A stretch of DNA of 64,000 bases from CAZYJR01 sp964647905 (lineage in GTDB: Bacteria; Desulfobacterota; DSM-4660; Desulfatiglandales; HGW-15), in contig CAZYJR010000011.1 of the NCBI GenBank assembly GCA_964647905.1, positions 41,910 to 105,909 on the forward strand, given 5' to 3'. The notes under the pieces are model-generated. The model had not been told where the DNA came from. It worked only from the letters and a program-made list of their open reading frames with translations, and did not search any database. A program made the position numbers and the translations under genes. Of the stretch, positions 9,371 to 16,013 are shown piece after piece (the first letter of the stretch is position 1; every line of letters begins with the position of its first letter).

Positions 9371-9610
9371 CTATTTCTTACCTCGGGCAGGGCCGGTCCG
9401 TGAGGCGGGCTCGGAGGAGGCCGGAATGCGGTTCCTGAGCGCACTTCTATCAGGGAAGCAAGAGGCCGTCTTCTCCTTTTCCTCTAAGATTCTCAGCTTC
9501 CTGGCAACGGGCTTCCCGTGCCCGGTAATGATCGCCTCTTCTCCCGCCTGGACTGCGTCCAGCAGGCGGCTGATTTGCCGCCTGGCGTCGCGAACGCTTA
9601 CGGTCTCCAT
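9371..9610 (-). CDS. Phd/YefM-family antitoxin, no partner toxin seen
   Basis: The 79-residue protein has the Phd/YefM N-terminal domain (VSVRDARRQISRLLDAVQAGEEAIITGHGKPVARKL) and a disordered tail that would bind a toxin. No toxin gene follows: the next 150 bases are AT-rich intergenic DNA, then a complete VapBC of a different type. The antitoxin therefore looks orphaned, either through loss of a PIN or Doc toxin or because a new module inserted here. GTGTAC half-sites at 9645-9650 and 9659-9664 in the upstream region could be its operator. Confidence 0.75.
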   Translation of the reverse strand: METVSVRDARRQISRLLDAVQAGEEAIITGHGKPVARKLRILEEKEKTASCFPDRSALRNRIPASSEPASRTGPARGKK

Positions 9611-9714
9611 GGGCGCCTCCTAGGATATCGGGCATGTGTGACTCGTGTACTTTCTCTTGTGTACATGTCAAGATGAGGAACGGCAAGACAAGCCTTGCCT
9701 CCATGCTTGCGTCG

Positions 9715-9743
9715 TTGACAATCGGGCTTGGGTGGTGTATCGA
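9715..9743 (+). promoter_or_regulatory. Sigma-70-type promoter of the SAT/APS-kinase gene
   Basis: A perfect -35 TTGACA (9715-9720) and a -10 TATCGA (9738-9743) are separated by 17 bases. The predicted start lies near 9750, giving a very short leader that still contains the GGAGGTG ribosome site before the ATG at 9761. Confidence 0.6.
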
Positions 9744-9760
9744 AGCGCCGGAGGTGAAGC

Positions 9761-11476
9761 ATGGACCGGAGCAATGCGGCCGAGGCGCACGGCGGCCCCT
9801 TGAAGAACCTGGTGGTGGACGAGGAGCGGAAGGCGACCCTCAGGGAGATCGCCCTGAACCTGCCGGACATAGTGCTCAACGACCGGCAGTTGTGCGACTT
9901 CGAGCTCCTGGCCTCGGGGGCCTTCTCGCCCCTGGAAGGCTTCATGACCAAGCCGGACTACGAGTCCGTCCTGGACCGCATGCGCCTCCAGAGCGGCCAT
10001 GTCTGGCCTGTGCCTGTCTGCCTGGATGTATCCGAGACCGTTGCACGGCCGCTCGAGGCCGGCCAGTCCGTGGCGCTCAGGGACCCCGAGGGGTTCATGC
10101 TGGGGATCCTCCATGTGGAGGACCTGTGGCCGGTGGACCGGGCAAGGGAGTTCGAGAGGGTCTTCGGGACCATGGATCCCGAGCACCCGGGGGTGCGGTC
10201 CCTTTCGGCCTCCCTGGGGGATGTGTATGTGGGCGGGAGCCTGGAGGTGGTGAGCTACCCGCTCCACTTCGACTTCAAGCAGTTGAGGCACACCCCTGAG
10301 GAGGTGCGCGGGATCTTTCGCAAGATGGGCTGGGAGCGGGTGGTGGGCTTCCAGACCAGCAACCCCATCCACAGGCCCCAGTTCGCGATGACCCTGAAGG
10401 CCATGAGGCAGGCCCGGGCCAATCTCCTTGTTCTGCCCACGGCGGGCATGGCCAGGCCCGGGGACTTCGACCACTACACGCGGGTGCGCTGCCTCAGGCG
10501 CATCATGAACCACTACCCGCCTGACTCCTTCATGATCAACCTGCTTCCCTTGGCCATGAGGATGGCCGGCCCCAGGGACGCGCTCCTTCACACCATCATA
10601 GCCAGGAACTTCGGGTGCACGCACTTCATCGTGGGGCACGGCCACGCCAACCCCGAGCCCATGAACAACGGCAAGCAGTACTACGGGGACGACGAGGCCA
10701 AGGACCTGACCACGGGCCTTTCCGGGGAGATCGGGATCGAGATCATTCCGTTCAAGGAGATGGTCTACCTGCCCTTTGAGGACGAGTACAGGTTCGCCGA
10801 CCAGGTGCCCGAAGGCACCCAGACCGTATCTCTCTCAGGGACCGACATCCGGGGCCGCATCCGCCAGGGCCGTAACATCCCCATGTGGGCAACGTTCGAC
10901 GAGGTGGTCGAGGAGCTCAGAAAGGCCTATCCCCTTCCCAAAAAGCAGGGCTTTACCGTGTTTCTAACGGGGCTCTCCGGCGCGGGCAAGTCCACCATAG
11001 CCAAGATCCTCTACTCGCGGTTCCTGGAGATCGGCGAGCGGCCCGTGACTCTCCTCGACGGTGACATAGTCAGGCGCAACCTATCGAGCGAGCTCTCCTT
11101 CAGCAAGGAGCACCGGGACATCAATGTCTTGAGGATAGGCTTCGTGGCGAGCGAGATCACCAAGAACCGGGGGATAGCCATCTGCGCCCCGATCGCGCCC
11201 TACGAGCGCACCAGGAGGCAGGTGCGCGGGGTGATCGAGCAGTACGGGGGGTTCATCGAGGTGCATGTCTCCACCCCGATCGAGGAGTGCGAGAAGCGGG
11301 ACCGAAAGGGGATGTACGCCAAGGCCCGGGCAGGGCTGATCAAGGGCTTCACCGGCGTCGACGACCCCTACGAGGAGCCCCTGAATCCCGAGGTCCGGAT
11401 AGACACCTCGGATCTCCGGCCGGACGAGGCCGCCCAGGAGATCCTCCTTTACCTCGGCCAGCGCGGCTACATCTAG
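9761..11476 (+). CDS. Bifunctional sulfate adenylyltransferase / adenylylsulfate kinase with atypical sulfurylase site
   Basis: Residues 1-390 are an ATP-sulfurylase domain (PUA-like start, GAFSPLEGFM, then the catalytic fold). Residues 395-571 are an APS kinase with P-loop GLSGAGKST (404-412), the DGD motif, and the lid KGMYAKARAGLIKGFTG. Such fusions make PAPS from sulfate. The kinase half looks intact. The sulfurylase half departs from the family at key positions: the QTRNPxHRxH motif reads QTSNPIHRPQ (198-207) and the GRDHAGP motif reads GHGHANP (292-298). Known catalytic and sulfate-binding residues are thus replaced, so sulfurylase activity is doubtful. The SD GGAGGTG lies 5 bases before the ATG. 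It stands alone, between toxin-antitoxin modules. Confidence 0.9.
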   Translation: MDRSNAAEAHGGPLKNLVVDEERKATLREIALNLPDIVLNDRQLCDFELLASGAFSPLEGFMTKPDYESVLDRMRLQSGHVWPVPVCLDVSETVARPLEAGQSVALRDPEGFMLGILHVEDLWPVDRAREFERVFGTMDPEHPGVRSLSASLGDVYVGGSLEVVSYPLHFDFKQLRHTPEEVRGIFRKMGWERVVGFQTSNPIHRPQFAMTLKAMRQARANLLVLPTAGMARPGDFDHYTRVRCLRRIMNHYPPDSFMINLLPLAMRMAGPRDALLHTIIARNFGCTHFIVGHGHANPEPMNNGKQYYGDDEAKDLTTGLSGEIGIEIIPFKEMVYLPFEDEYRFADQVPEGTQTVSLSGTDIRGRIRQGRNIPMWATFDEVVEELRKAYPLPKKQGFTVFLTGLSGAGKSTIAKILYSRFLEIGERPVTLLDGDIVRRNLSSELSFSKEHRDINVLRIGFVASEITKNRGIAICAPIAPYERTRRQVRGVIEQYGGFIEVHVSTPIEECEKRDRKGMYAKARAGLIKGFTGVDDPYEEPLNPEVRIDTSDLRPDEAAQEILLYLGQRGYI

Positions 11477-11517
11477 GTTCGAATCTCGCCGCGTCTACCC
11501 GGTTGGGTCTTTGGACA

Positions 11518-11623
11518 GCCGGTTCTCGATCCGTAGATCCGGCACCCGGGAAAATTCCCCAAGGTCTGCTCCCTCAAGGGGTATGAACCTGAGCATGTGC
11601 GCCCGCATTTCGTAAGAGGGCAT
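11518..11623 (-). pseudogene. Remnant of a VapC-type PIN toxin C-terminus
   Basis: The minus-strand frame reads ADLGEFSRVPDLRIENR, which resembles the usual C-terminal end of VapC toxins (compare GDFGRFPGLRWENP in the intact VapC at 13794-14222). Nothing of the catalytic N-terminus is present and no antitoxin fragment was found. The match is short, so the call is tentative. Confidence 0.4.
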
Positions 11624-11647
11624 CTCTTAGACTCCAACGCTGTAACT

Positions 11648-11998
11648 TCAATAAAGGCCTGTTACAATGCGTAGTTTTTCATCCAGCTGTCGTATGACTT
11701 CGTCGGACAGGGTGCCTATCTTTTCCCCGCTCAATCGCTTCTTGTCCACGCAACGGAGCTGGAAGACCTTTATTTTGGAGTCATGAGCAAGATTGGCTAT
11801 CCCTCTCGGTAGGAGAACTTCATGGAAAAAGATGCGGTTGTCTTTCAACGTTGATATCGGGGCAACAATGACCAAGGGGCCGCTTTTATTAGCGGCATCC
11901 GGTGAAATGACCACACAAGGTCTGGTCTTTTGAATTTCAGCACCCAAGGTGGGGTCCAGACGGATCCAGTAGACATCACCACGCTTCGGATTGGTCAT
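11648..11998 (-). CDS. mazF: MazF/PemK-family mRNA interferase toxin
   Basis: The 116-residue protein begins MTNPKRGDVYWIRLDPTLGAEIQKTRPCVVIS, the conserved PemK/MazF opening in which the RPxxV strand carries the catalytic Arg. It continues with APIST, another family signature. MazF toxins cleave single-stranded RNA. I chose the ATG at 11998, which overlaps the antitoxin stop by 4 bases; the frame is open for ten more codons upstream but these overlap the antitoxin gene. Confidence 0.92.
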   Translation of the reverse strand: MTNPKRGDVYWIRLDPTLGAEIQKTRPCVVISPDAANKSGPLVIVAPISTLKDNRIFFHEVLLPRGIANLAHDSKIKVFQLRCVDKKRLSGEKIGTLSDEVIRQLDEKLRIVTGLY

Positions 11999-12246
11999 TT
12001 CCAGTTCTCCAGTGTTACTGCCTCCCACTCTTCATTGACTTCGGAGTCCTCGACCGCTGCCTGAGAACATGCAGTTGACAATTGGTCATCTATCTTTTGT
12101 CTTTTCAATTCCCTTATATACGCTTTACATGCCTTGTCTAGAAATTCTCTTCGGGTTGAAAATGGGTTTAATTGATCTATTTCATCTACAAGGCTTCTAT
12201 CCATAATAACGGTGGTTCTGACCTTTTCATCCTTTCTGATTTCCAC
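11995..12246 (-). CDS. mazE: MazE-type antitoxin (ribbon-helix-helix)
   Basis: The RHH sequence KVRTTVIMDRSLVDEIDQ is followed by helices FSTRREFLDKACKAYIREL and an acidic tail that would occupy the MazF active site. An ATG at 12279 opens the same frame, but the promoter -10 element lies at 12282-12287, so transcripts should begin inside that extension. A GTG at 12246 has AGGAGGA seven bases upstream and starts just before the RHH strand, so I chose it (83 residues). The toxin gene follows with a 4-base overlap. Confidence 0.85.
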   Translation of the reverse strand: MEIRKDEKVRTTVIMDRSLVDEIDQLNPFSTRREFLDKACKAYIRELKRQKIDDQLSTACSQAAVEDSEVNEEWEAVTLENWK

Positions 12247-12275
12247 CAGGGTTTCCTCCTCATGAGTGTTCTTGG

Positions 12276-12310
12276 GCATATATTTAAGCGCTTGAATATA
12301 TGCTTGTCAA
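12276..12310 (-). promoter_or_regulatory. mazEF promoter overlapped by a 28-bp palindromic operator
   Basis: On the minus strand, TTGACA (12305-12310) is followed after 17 bases by TTAAAT (12282-12287). The bases 12276-12303 form a 28-bp palindrome with arms GCATATATTTAAGC and GCTTGAATATATGC that match at 13 of 14 positions. It covers the spacer and the -10 element, exactly where an RHH antitoxin would bind for autorepression. Confidence 0.7.
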
Positions 12311-12797
12311 GGCATACCCGGAAAAATCCTACCGTGAAAACAAATTCCCCGCCGCCGCCCCGCTCAATTCCGGCGGCTAGAGGCCCTGTAGAAGGAGGCG
12401 CTCCATCTCCTCCTTTCCGAGTTGTCCGAGCCCCAGGGTCTTGAGCGTCCTGCCGGTACTGCGGAAATCCTCGCCGACTATCACCCCGAGGAGGGTCAGG
12501 AGGGAGTCCGCTATGGGGGCATCCGCACTTGGCACCTCGGGTCAATAGGTGTTTTCCGGCAGAGCCTGAGAAGGGGCTGCTGGAGGGGCGTATCTTGCTT
12601 GGCCGGGGAGGTGCTCCCGGGATTGAGATGCGCTGGGTGCGGAGCTCAGTGAGCGCTGGCGGTTGATGGCGATGGCGGCCTACTTGACCCGATCTCGGGG
12701 CGGTTCTATTATGCATGTGGATGATAGAGCTATTATGATCGGTTGTAGGGTGGGAGGTGTCGGGGGAGCTGTATGGTCCTTGTTCGGGGGCTATCTC
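12280..12797 (+). other. Intergenic region between mazEF and HEPN/MNT
   Basis: Apart from the mazEF operator (12276-12310) and the dehydrogenase remnant (12377-12535, minus) this stretch shows no supported gene. Plus-strand frames here lack ribosome sites and recognisable motifs. A CTATTATG repeat occurs twice near 12706 and 12731, just before the HEPN gene, and may belong to its promoter. Confidence 0.5.
12377..12535 (-). pseudogene. C-terminal fragment resembling an opine (octopine/nopaline) dehydrogenase
   Basis: The minus frame reads about 52 residues ending in a TAG. It contains APIADSLLTLLGVIVGEDF followed by RSTGRTLKTLGLGQLG and a Glu-rich end. The spacing of DSL, GxDF and GRTLxxLGL recalls the C-terminal helical domain of the NAD/NADP octopine/nopaline dehydrogenase family. 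A stop lies two codons upstream, so the catalytic domain is gone. This is a family-level recollection and needs a search. Confidence 0.45.
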
Positions 12798-13181
12798 ATG
12801 GCTGATCGCTGGCGGGATTGGTTCGTGCAGGCGGAAAGGGATTTGGAGCAGGCTAAAGCCTCTCGAGATGAGGGGAGGCACGAGTGGGCCTGCTTTGCAG
12901 GCCACCAGGCGGCTGAAAAGGCCGTGAAGGCGCTGCACTTGTTTCTGAAGCAGGAGGCGTGGGGAGATGTGATCGCATGGCTCCTGAAGGAGCTCCCGGT
13001 CTCCGTGCCTGAGGACTTGATAGATAAGGCCAAGGTACTGGATGGGTTTTATATCCCCACTCGTTATGCCAACGGGCACCCGGCCGGGGCTCCTTTTGAG
13101 CACTACGGAAGTATCCAGAGCAGGGATGCGATCAGCTATGCCGGTGAGATCCTTGAATTCGTTCGTAATCAAGTGGCCTAG
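12798..13181 (+). CDS. HEPN-domain toxin of a HEPN/MNT module
   Basis: The 127-residue helical protein starts MADRWRDWFVQAERDLEQA and contains EWACFAGHQAAEKAVKALHLFL, typical of the HEPN fold. The RX4H pattern of HEPN RNases is visible in YIPTRYANGHP (Arg, four residues, His). The family usually pairs with a minimal nucleotidyltransferase that adenylylates it (type VII toxin-antitoxin). I chose the ATG at 12798; the frame is open for 45 codons upstream but that part lacks HEPN character. It overlaps the partner gene by 44 bases. Confidence 0.85.
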   Translation: MADRWRDWFVQAERDLEQAKASRDEGRHEWACFAGHQAAEKAVKALHLFLKQEAWGDVIAWLLKELPVSVPEDLIDKAKVLDGFYIPTRYANGHPAGAPFEHYGSIQSRDAISYAGEILEFVRNQVA

Positions 13182-13494
13182 CCGCGAAGCGGTGGACCGG
13201 GCCGTGCGCAATTGGAGCGCGGAGCAGGCGCGGCGGCGGAGCGACATAGTCCGTATCGGTTACTTCGGGTCTTACGCCAGGGGCGATTGGGGGGTGGGCA
13301 GCGATCTTGATTTGATCGCGGTGGTTACGGAGGCATCCCGGCCGTTCGAGCGCAGGGCGGTGGACTGGGACCTCAGCGGGCTGCCGGTGCCGGCGGAAAT
13401 CATTGTCTACTCCGTGGCGGAATGGGAAGCGCTGAAGGAGAGGGATGAGAGGTTCGCCCGAATGTTGAAGAAAGAGGCCGTTTGGGTCTTTTGA
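13138..13494 (+). CDS. Minimal nucleotidyltransferase antitoxin (MntA type)
   Basis: The 118-residue protein carries the MNT signature GSX10DXD exactly: GSYARGDWGVGSDLDL. In characterised type VII modules the MntA protein transfers AMP to the HEPN toxin and neutralises it. The ATG at 13138 lies inside the HEPN gene (44-base overlap); a longer reading from 13042 would overlap even more and has no motif. The C-terminal half (IVYSVAEWEALKERDERFARMLKKEAVWVF) is as usual for MNT proteins. Confidence 0.87.
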   Translation: MPVRSLNSFVIKWPSREAVDRAVRNWSAEQARRRSDIVRIGYFGSYARGDWGVGSDLDLIAVVTEASRPFERRAVDWDLSGLPVPAEIIVYSVAEWEALKERDERFARMLKKEAVWVF

Positions 13495-13508
13495 TGGTCT
13501 TGTCTGTC

Positions 13509-13545
13509 TTGACATCAAGGCATCAAAACTATTATGCTTTGATGT
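13509..13545 (+). promoter_or_regulatory. vapBC promoter with inverted-repeat operator; probably leaderless
   Basis: TTGACA (13509-13514) is followed after 18 bases by TATGCT (13533-13538). An inverted repeat with arms ACATCAAGGCAT (13512-13523) and ATGCTTTGATGT (13534-13545) matches at 11 of 12 positions and spans both elements. The vapB ATG begins at 13546, right where transcription should start, and no ribosome site precedes it. Confidence 0.65.
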
Positions 13546-13797
13546 ATGAGAACGACATTGACATTGGAGGACGATGTGGCGGCCCTTGTGGAGAGGGCCA
13601 GGAAGAGCGGTAAGGGGAGCCTCAAGGAGATAGTAAACGAGGCGCTTAGAAGGGGCTTGACGGATATGATTCAACCGGCCGGTCCGGGTGAAAAGCCGTA
13701 CAGGACCCCGGGCGTGGATTTGGGGCGCTGCTTGATCGGGAACATTGACGATGTCTCCGAGGCGATTGCGGTTGCGGAAGGGGACCGCTTCAGGTGA
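13546..13797 (+). CDS. vapB: RHH antitoxin of a VapBC module
   Basis: The 83-residue protein begins MRTTLTLEDDVAALVERARKSGKGSLKEIVNEALRRGL, a ribbon-helix-helix DNA-binding unit. The tail (PYRTPGVDLGRCLIGNIDDVSEAIAVAEGD) resembles the toxin-binding tails of VapB proteins paired with PIN toxins. The gene ends in GTGA, whose GTG starts the toxin. No SD lies upstream, and promoter geometry suggests a leaderless mRNA. Confidence 0.88.
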   Translation: MRTTLTLEDDVAALVERARKSGKGSLKEIVNEALRRGLTDMIQPAGPGEKPYRTPGVDLGRCLIGNIDDVSEAIAVAEGDRFR

Positions 13798-14222
13798 TCC
13801 TTATCGATGCCAATTTGTTGATCTACGCCCATGCGGCCTCTTTCCCCCAGCATGCGCGGGCCCGGTCTTGGCTCGACGAGCAGATGAACGGCGTGAGCCC
13901 TGTAGGCATTCCCTGGCAGAGCCTCCTGGCCTTTGTCCGCCTTACCACCAACCCCCGGGTCTTTGAAAAGGCTCTTCCGGTGCAGGATGCATGGGAGCAG
14001 GTCGAGGCGTGGTTGGGCTGCAGGCCCGTTTGGATTCCCAATCCCACCGAGCATCACCGGCGGGTGCTCGGGGCCTTACTCAAGGATCAAGGGGTGTGGG
14101 GCAATCTGGTGGCCGACGCACATTTGGCGGCCCTTGCAATAGAGCATGGTCTGATCCTGCAATCCACAGACGGCGACTTCGGCCGCTTCCCCGGGCTGAG
14201 ATGGGAGAACCCCATCGCCTGA
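13794..14222 (+). CDS. vapC: PIN-domain toxin (VapC type)
   Basis: The 142-residue PIN protein starts with a GTG (LIDANLLIYAH, Asp4), has the mid-protein acidic motif VADAHLAALA, and ends DGDFGRFPGLRWENP. This subgroup of VapC often carries the TNPRVFEKAL stretch, seen here near residue 50. It should be an RNase neutralised by the upstream RHH protein. The genes overlap by 4 bases. Confidence 0.9.
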   Translation: MILIDANLLIYAHAASFPQHARARSWLDEQMNGVSPVGIPWQSLLAFVRLTTNPRVFEKALPVQDAWEQVEAWLGCRPVWIPNPTEHHRRVLGALLKDQGVWGNLVADAHLAALAIEHGLILQSTDGDFGRFPGLRWENPIA

Positions 14223-14354
14223 AGGGCTTCTCGTCAAGGCGGCTCGACAGGAGGGCGGGTGATGGGCATCGGCCGGGCGTGCAGAAGCAGGGGCGTTATG
14301 GAAGCCGGATGATACAAGAGAGGGAGGGTGATTGACGACTACAGGAGGGAGGAT

Positions 14355-14579
14355 ATGGCCGTAAAGATCCAGGACTTGCTGGCGGGCGCCAATGGCGAGC
14401 AGGTGAATGTGGAGGGGGAGAGCGTGCCTGTGAAGATCTTGAAGGAGCTGGCCGAGGACGGGTACGAGTTCGCCAGGCGGTTTCCGGAGAACAACCAGTT
14501 CGCGTTCTGGGGCAAGATGTGCTCAGCCTGCTTCACAGCTGAGCAGTTGAAGGCGTGGCGTAGGGTCAAAGAGCATTAG
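14355..14579 (+). CDS. Small protein of unknown function
   Basis: The 74-residue frame starts at an ATG with AGGAGGGAGG immediately upstream, a strong ribosome site. The protein is charged, with a Phe-rich centre (FARRFPENNQFAFWGKMCSACF) containing CSAC. I do not recognise it. It is followed in the same frame, directly after its TAG, by the DUF5131 remnant, so a chimeric origin by recombination is possible. Confidence 0.55.
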   Translation: MAVKIQDLLAGANGEQVNVEGESVPVKILKELAEDGYEFARRFPENNQFAFWGKMCSACFTAEQLKAWRRVKEH

Positions 14580-14705
14580 AAAAGGGAGTCATTCGATGTC
14601 CCTTTCTTTTTTAAACAGTGGGGAGGGACAAGAAAAAAACAGGCCGGCAGAGAACTGGACGGGCGGACCTACGACGAGATGCCGGCTGTGGCTCATATTG
14701 GTTGA
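14580..14705 (+). pseudogene. C-terminal remnant of a DUF5131 (phage Gp37/Gp68-like) protein
   Basis: Immediately after the TAG of the upstream small gene, the same frame reads DVPFFFKQWGG and then AGRELDGRTYDEMP before a TGA at 14703. Both are hallmark C-terminal motifs of DUF5131 phage-related proteins (VPFFFKQWGG and GRxLDGRTxDEMP). The N-terminal radical-SAM-like part is missing. It is a fragment left by a mobile element or a deletion. Confidence 0.72.
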
Positions 14706-14741
14706 CTCAATATGGCCTGGGAGCTCTCGGGCGGGTGAGCC

Positions 14742-14930
14742 ATGAGTGGGAAGCGCGGGGACCCGAAAAGGAAGGACTGCAGGCTGCCGGTCAAGATCGC
14801 CATCGTGGGCGGCGGCCGGGCCTGCAAGTTCTTTCTCGACCTCCTGCAGCGAGAGACGTTTCGACGTTTCCCAACCTGAAGATCCGAATAGCAGGGGTCT
14901 GCGACATCAACCCGGAGGCGGAGGAGCTTA
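14742..14930 (+). pseudogene. N-terminal remnant of an NAD-binding-fold regulatory protein (histidine kinase type)
   Basis: An ATG at 14742 opens a frame with LPVKIAIVGGGRACKFFLDLL, a Rossmann-type start. After about 44 codons it hits a TGA, while the neighbouring frame continues homologously as FPNLKIRIAGVCDINPEAE. This opening resembles PAS/histidine-kinase proteins of sulfate reducers that begin with a dehydrogenase-like domain. The fragment has a frameshift near 14865 and stops where the MORN gene ends, so it is truncated at both levels. Confidence 0.5.
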
Positions 14931-16013
14931 CTATTGCTCTTCCTTCGTGGGCAGGCCGTTGCGGAAGAGGCCCTGCTCGTGGGTGCCGTCCGGGTGCATG
15001 AGCAGGCCCTGGCCGTGGAACCGGCCGTCCTTGAATCCGCCTATGTACTCGGTGCCGTCCGGTCTGACCAGACGGCCCTGGCCCTGGATGCGGTCCTGGA
15101 TGAACTCTCCCGTGTATTCGGTGCCGTCCGGGAAGGTATGTGTGCCCCGGCCGTGGCGGAGGCCCTTGACCACGTCTCCTTCATAGACGGATCCGTCGGT
15201 GTAACGGATCACCCCGCGGCCGGTTTCCTCGCCCCGCTTGAACTCCCCTTCGTAGACGATGCCCTCCGGCCGGACAAGCCTGCCCCGGCCGTGGAATCGG
15301 CCCCTGTGGAACTCCCCGGTGTAGGTGAGGCCGTTCTCGTCCTCGTATCTGCCTTGTCCCTCGATGCGGCCCTCTTTGAACTCGCCGGTGTAGACCGACC
15401 CATCCGCATGTATCATTCTACCCTCGCCGTGCTGCTTTCCGTGCTTGAAACCTCCCCGGTAGCGGCTCCCGTCCGGGAAGGTCAGCACCCCCTGGCCGTG
15501 CTCCCGGTCGTTCTCAAAGGACCCCTCATAGCGGGACCCGTCCGACAAGACCGCCTTGCCGTGGCCGTGGGCCTTGCCGTTCCGCCATTCGCCCTGGTAT
15601 CGGAAGTCTCCTTCGGCCGAGATGAAGACGCCGTCGCCGTTTATCTCGTCGTTTCGGAACTCGCCCTTGTAGATGTTTCCCTCGGAGTCGGTGAAGACCC
15701 CGGTGCCGTGGCGCACTCCGTCCTTGAACTCCCCCTGGTAGCGGGCCCCGTCCGGGTATAGGATGGCCCCGGTGCCGGTGGCCGCGCCTTCCACAAACTC
15801 GCAGGTCAGTTCGGTCCCGTCGGGGAGCTTGAGGGTGCCCCGTCCGGAGGCCTCGCCGTTCTCGAAGCCGCCCTTATAGACGCTCCCGTCAGGGTACTCG
15901 TAGACGCCCTCCCCGTCGGTGCAGTCCCCTTCCAGGCACCCGGCCGGGGCAGGTGGAACCGCAAGGAAAAGGGCCAGGGCCAGCGTGATCAGGATTAGTG
16001 CCGGGTGTCTCAT
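14931..16013 (-). CDS. Secreted MORN-repeat protein
   Basis: The 360-residue protein has a signal peptide (MRHPALILITLALALFLAVPPAPAG) and then about fourteen MORN repeats of roughly 23 residues, of the form YPDGSVYxGxFxNGxxxGxG. The repeats fill the whole mature protein and no enzymatic domain follows. MORN repeats form extended beta-hairpin stacks; in bacteria their role is mostly unknown, so I infer only a periplasmic or surface location. The start overlaps the recD2 stop by 4 bases, making it the last gene of trmO-recD2-MORN. Confidence 0.88.
   Translation of the reverse strand: MRHPALILITLALALFLAVPPAPAGCLEGDCTDGEGVYEYPDGSVYKGGFENGEASGRGTLKLPDGTELTCEFVEGAATGTGAILYPDGARYQGEFKDGVRHGTGVFTDSEGNIYKGEFRNDEINGDGVFISAEGDFRYQGEWRNGKAHGHGKAVLSDGSRYEGSFENDREHGQGVLTFPDGSRYRGGFKHGKQHGEGRMIHADGSVYTGEFKEGRIEGQGRYEDENGLTYTGEFHRGRFHGRGRLVRPEGIVYEGEFKRGEETGRGVIRYTDGSVYEGDVVKGLRHGRGTHTFPDGTEYTGEFIQDRIQGQGRLVRPDGTEYIGGFKDGRFHGQGLLMHPDGTHEQGLFRNGLPTKEEQ

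Noticed and set aside
11472..11500. GGTTCGAATC resembling a tRNA T-loop after the SAT gene
   Set aside because: The flanking bases do not form a T-stem, and no acceptor, D or anticodon arm is found upstream, since that is coding sequence.
12186..13247. A 353-codon minus-strand frame across mazE and HEPN
   Set aside because: It is antisense to HEPN and out of frame with mazE; no motif fits.
14581..14612. Terminator-like hairpin AAAGGGA/TCCCTTT with a T-run
   Set aside because: The T-run encodes the VPFFFK motif of the DUF5131 remnant, so the resemblance is probably fortuitous, though it could terminate the small gene now.
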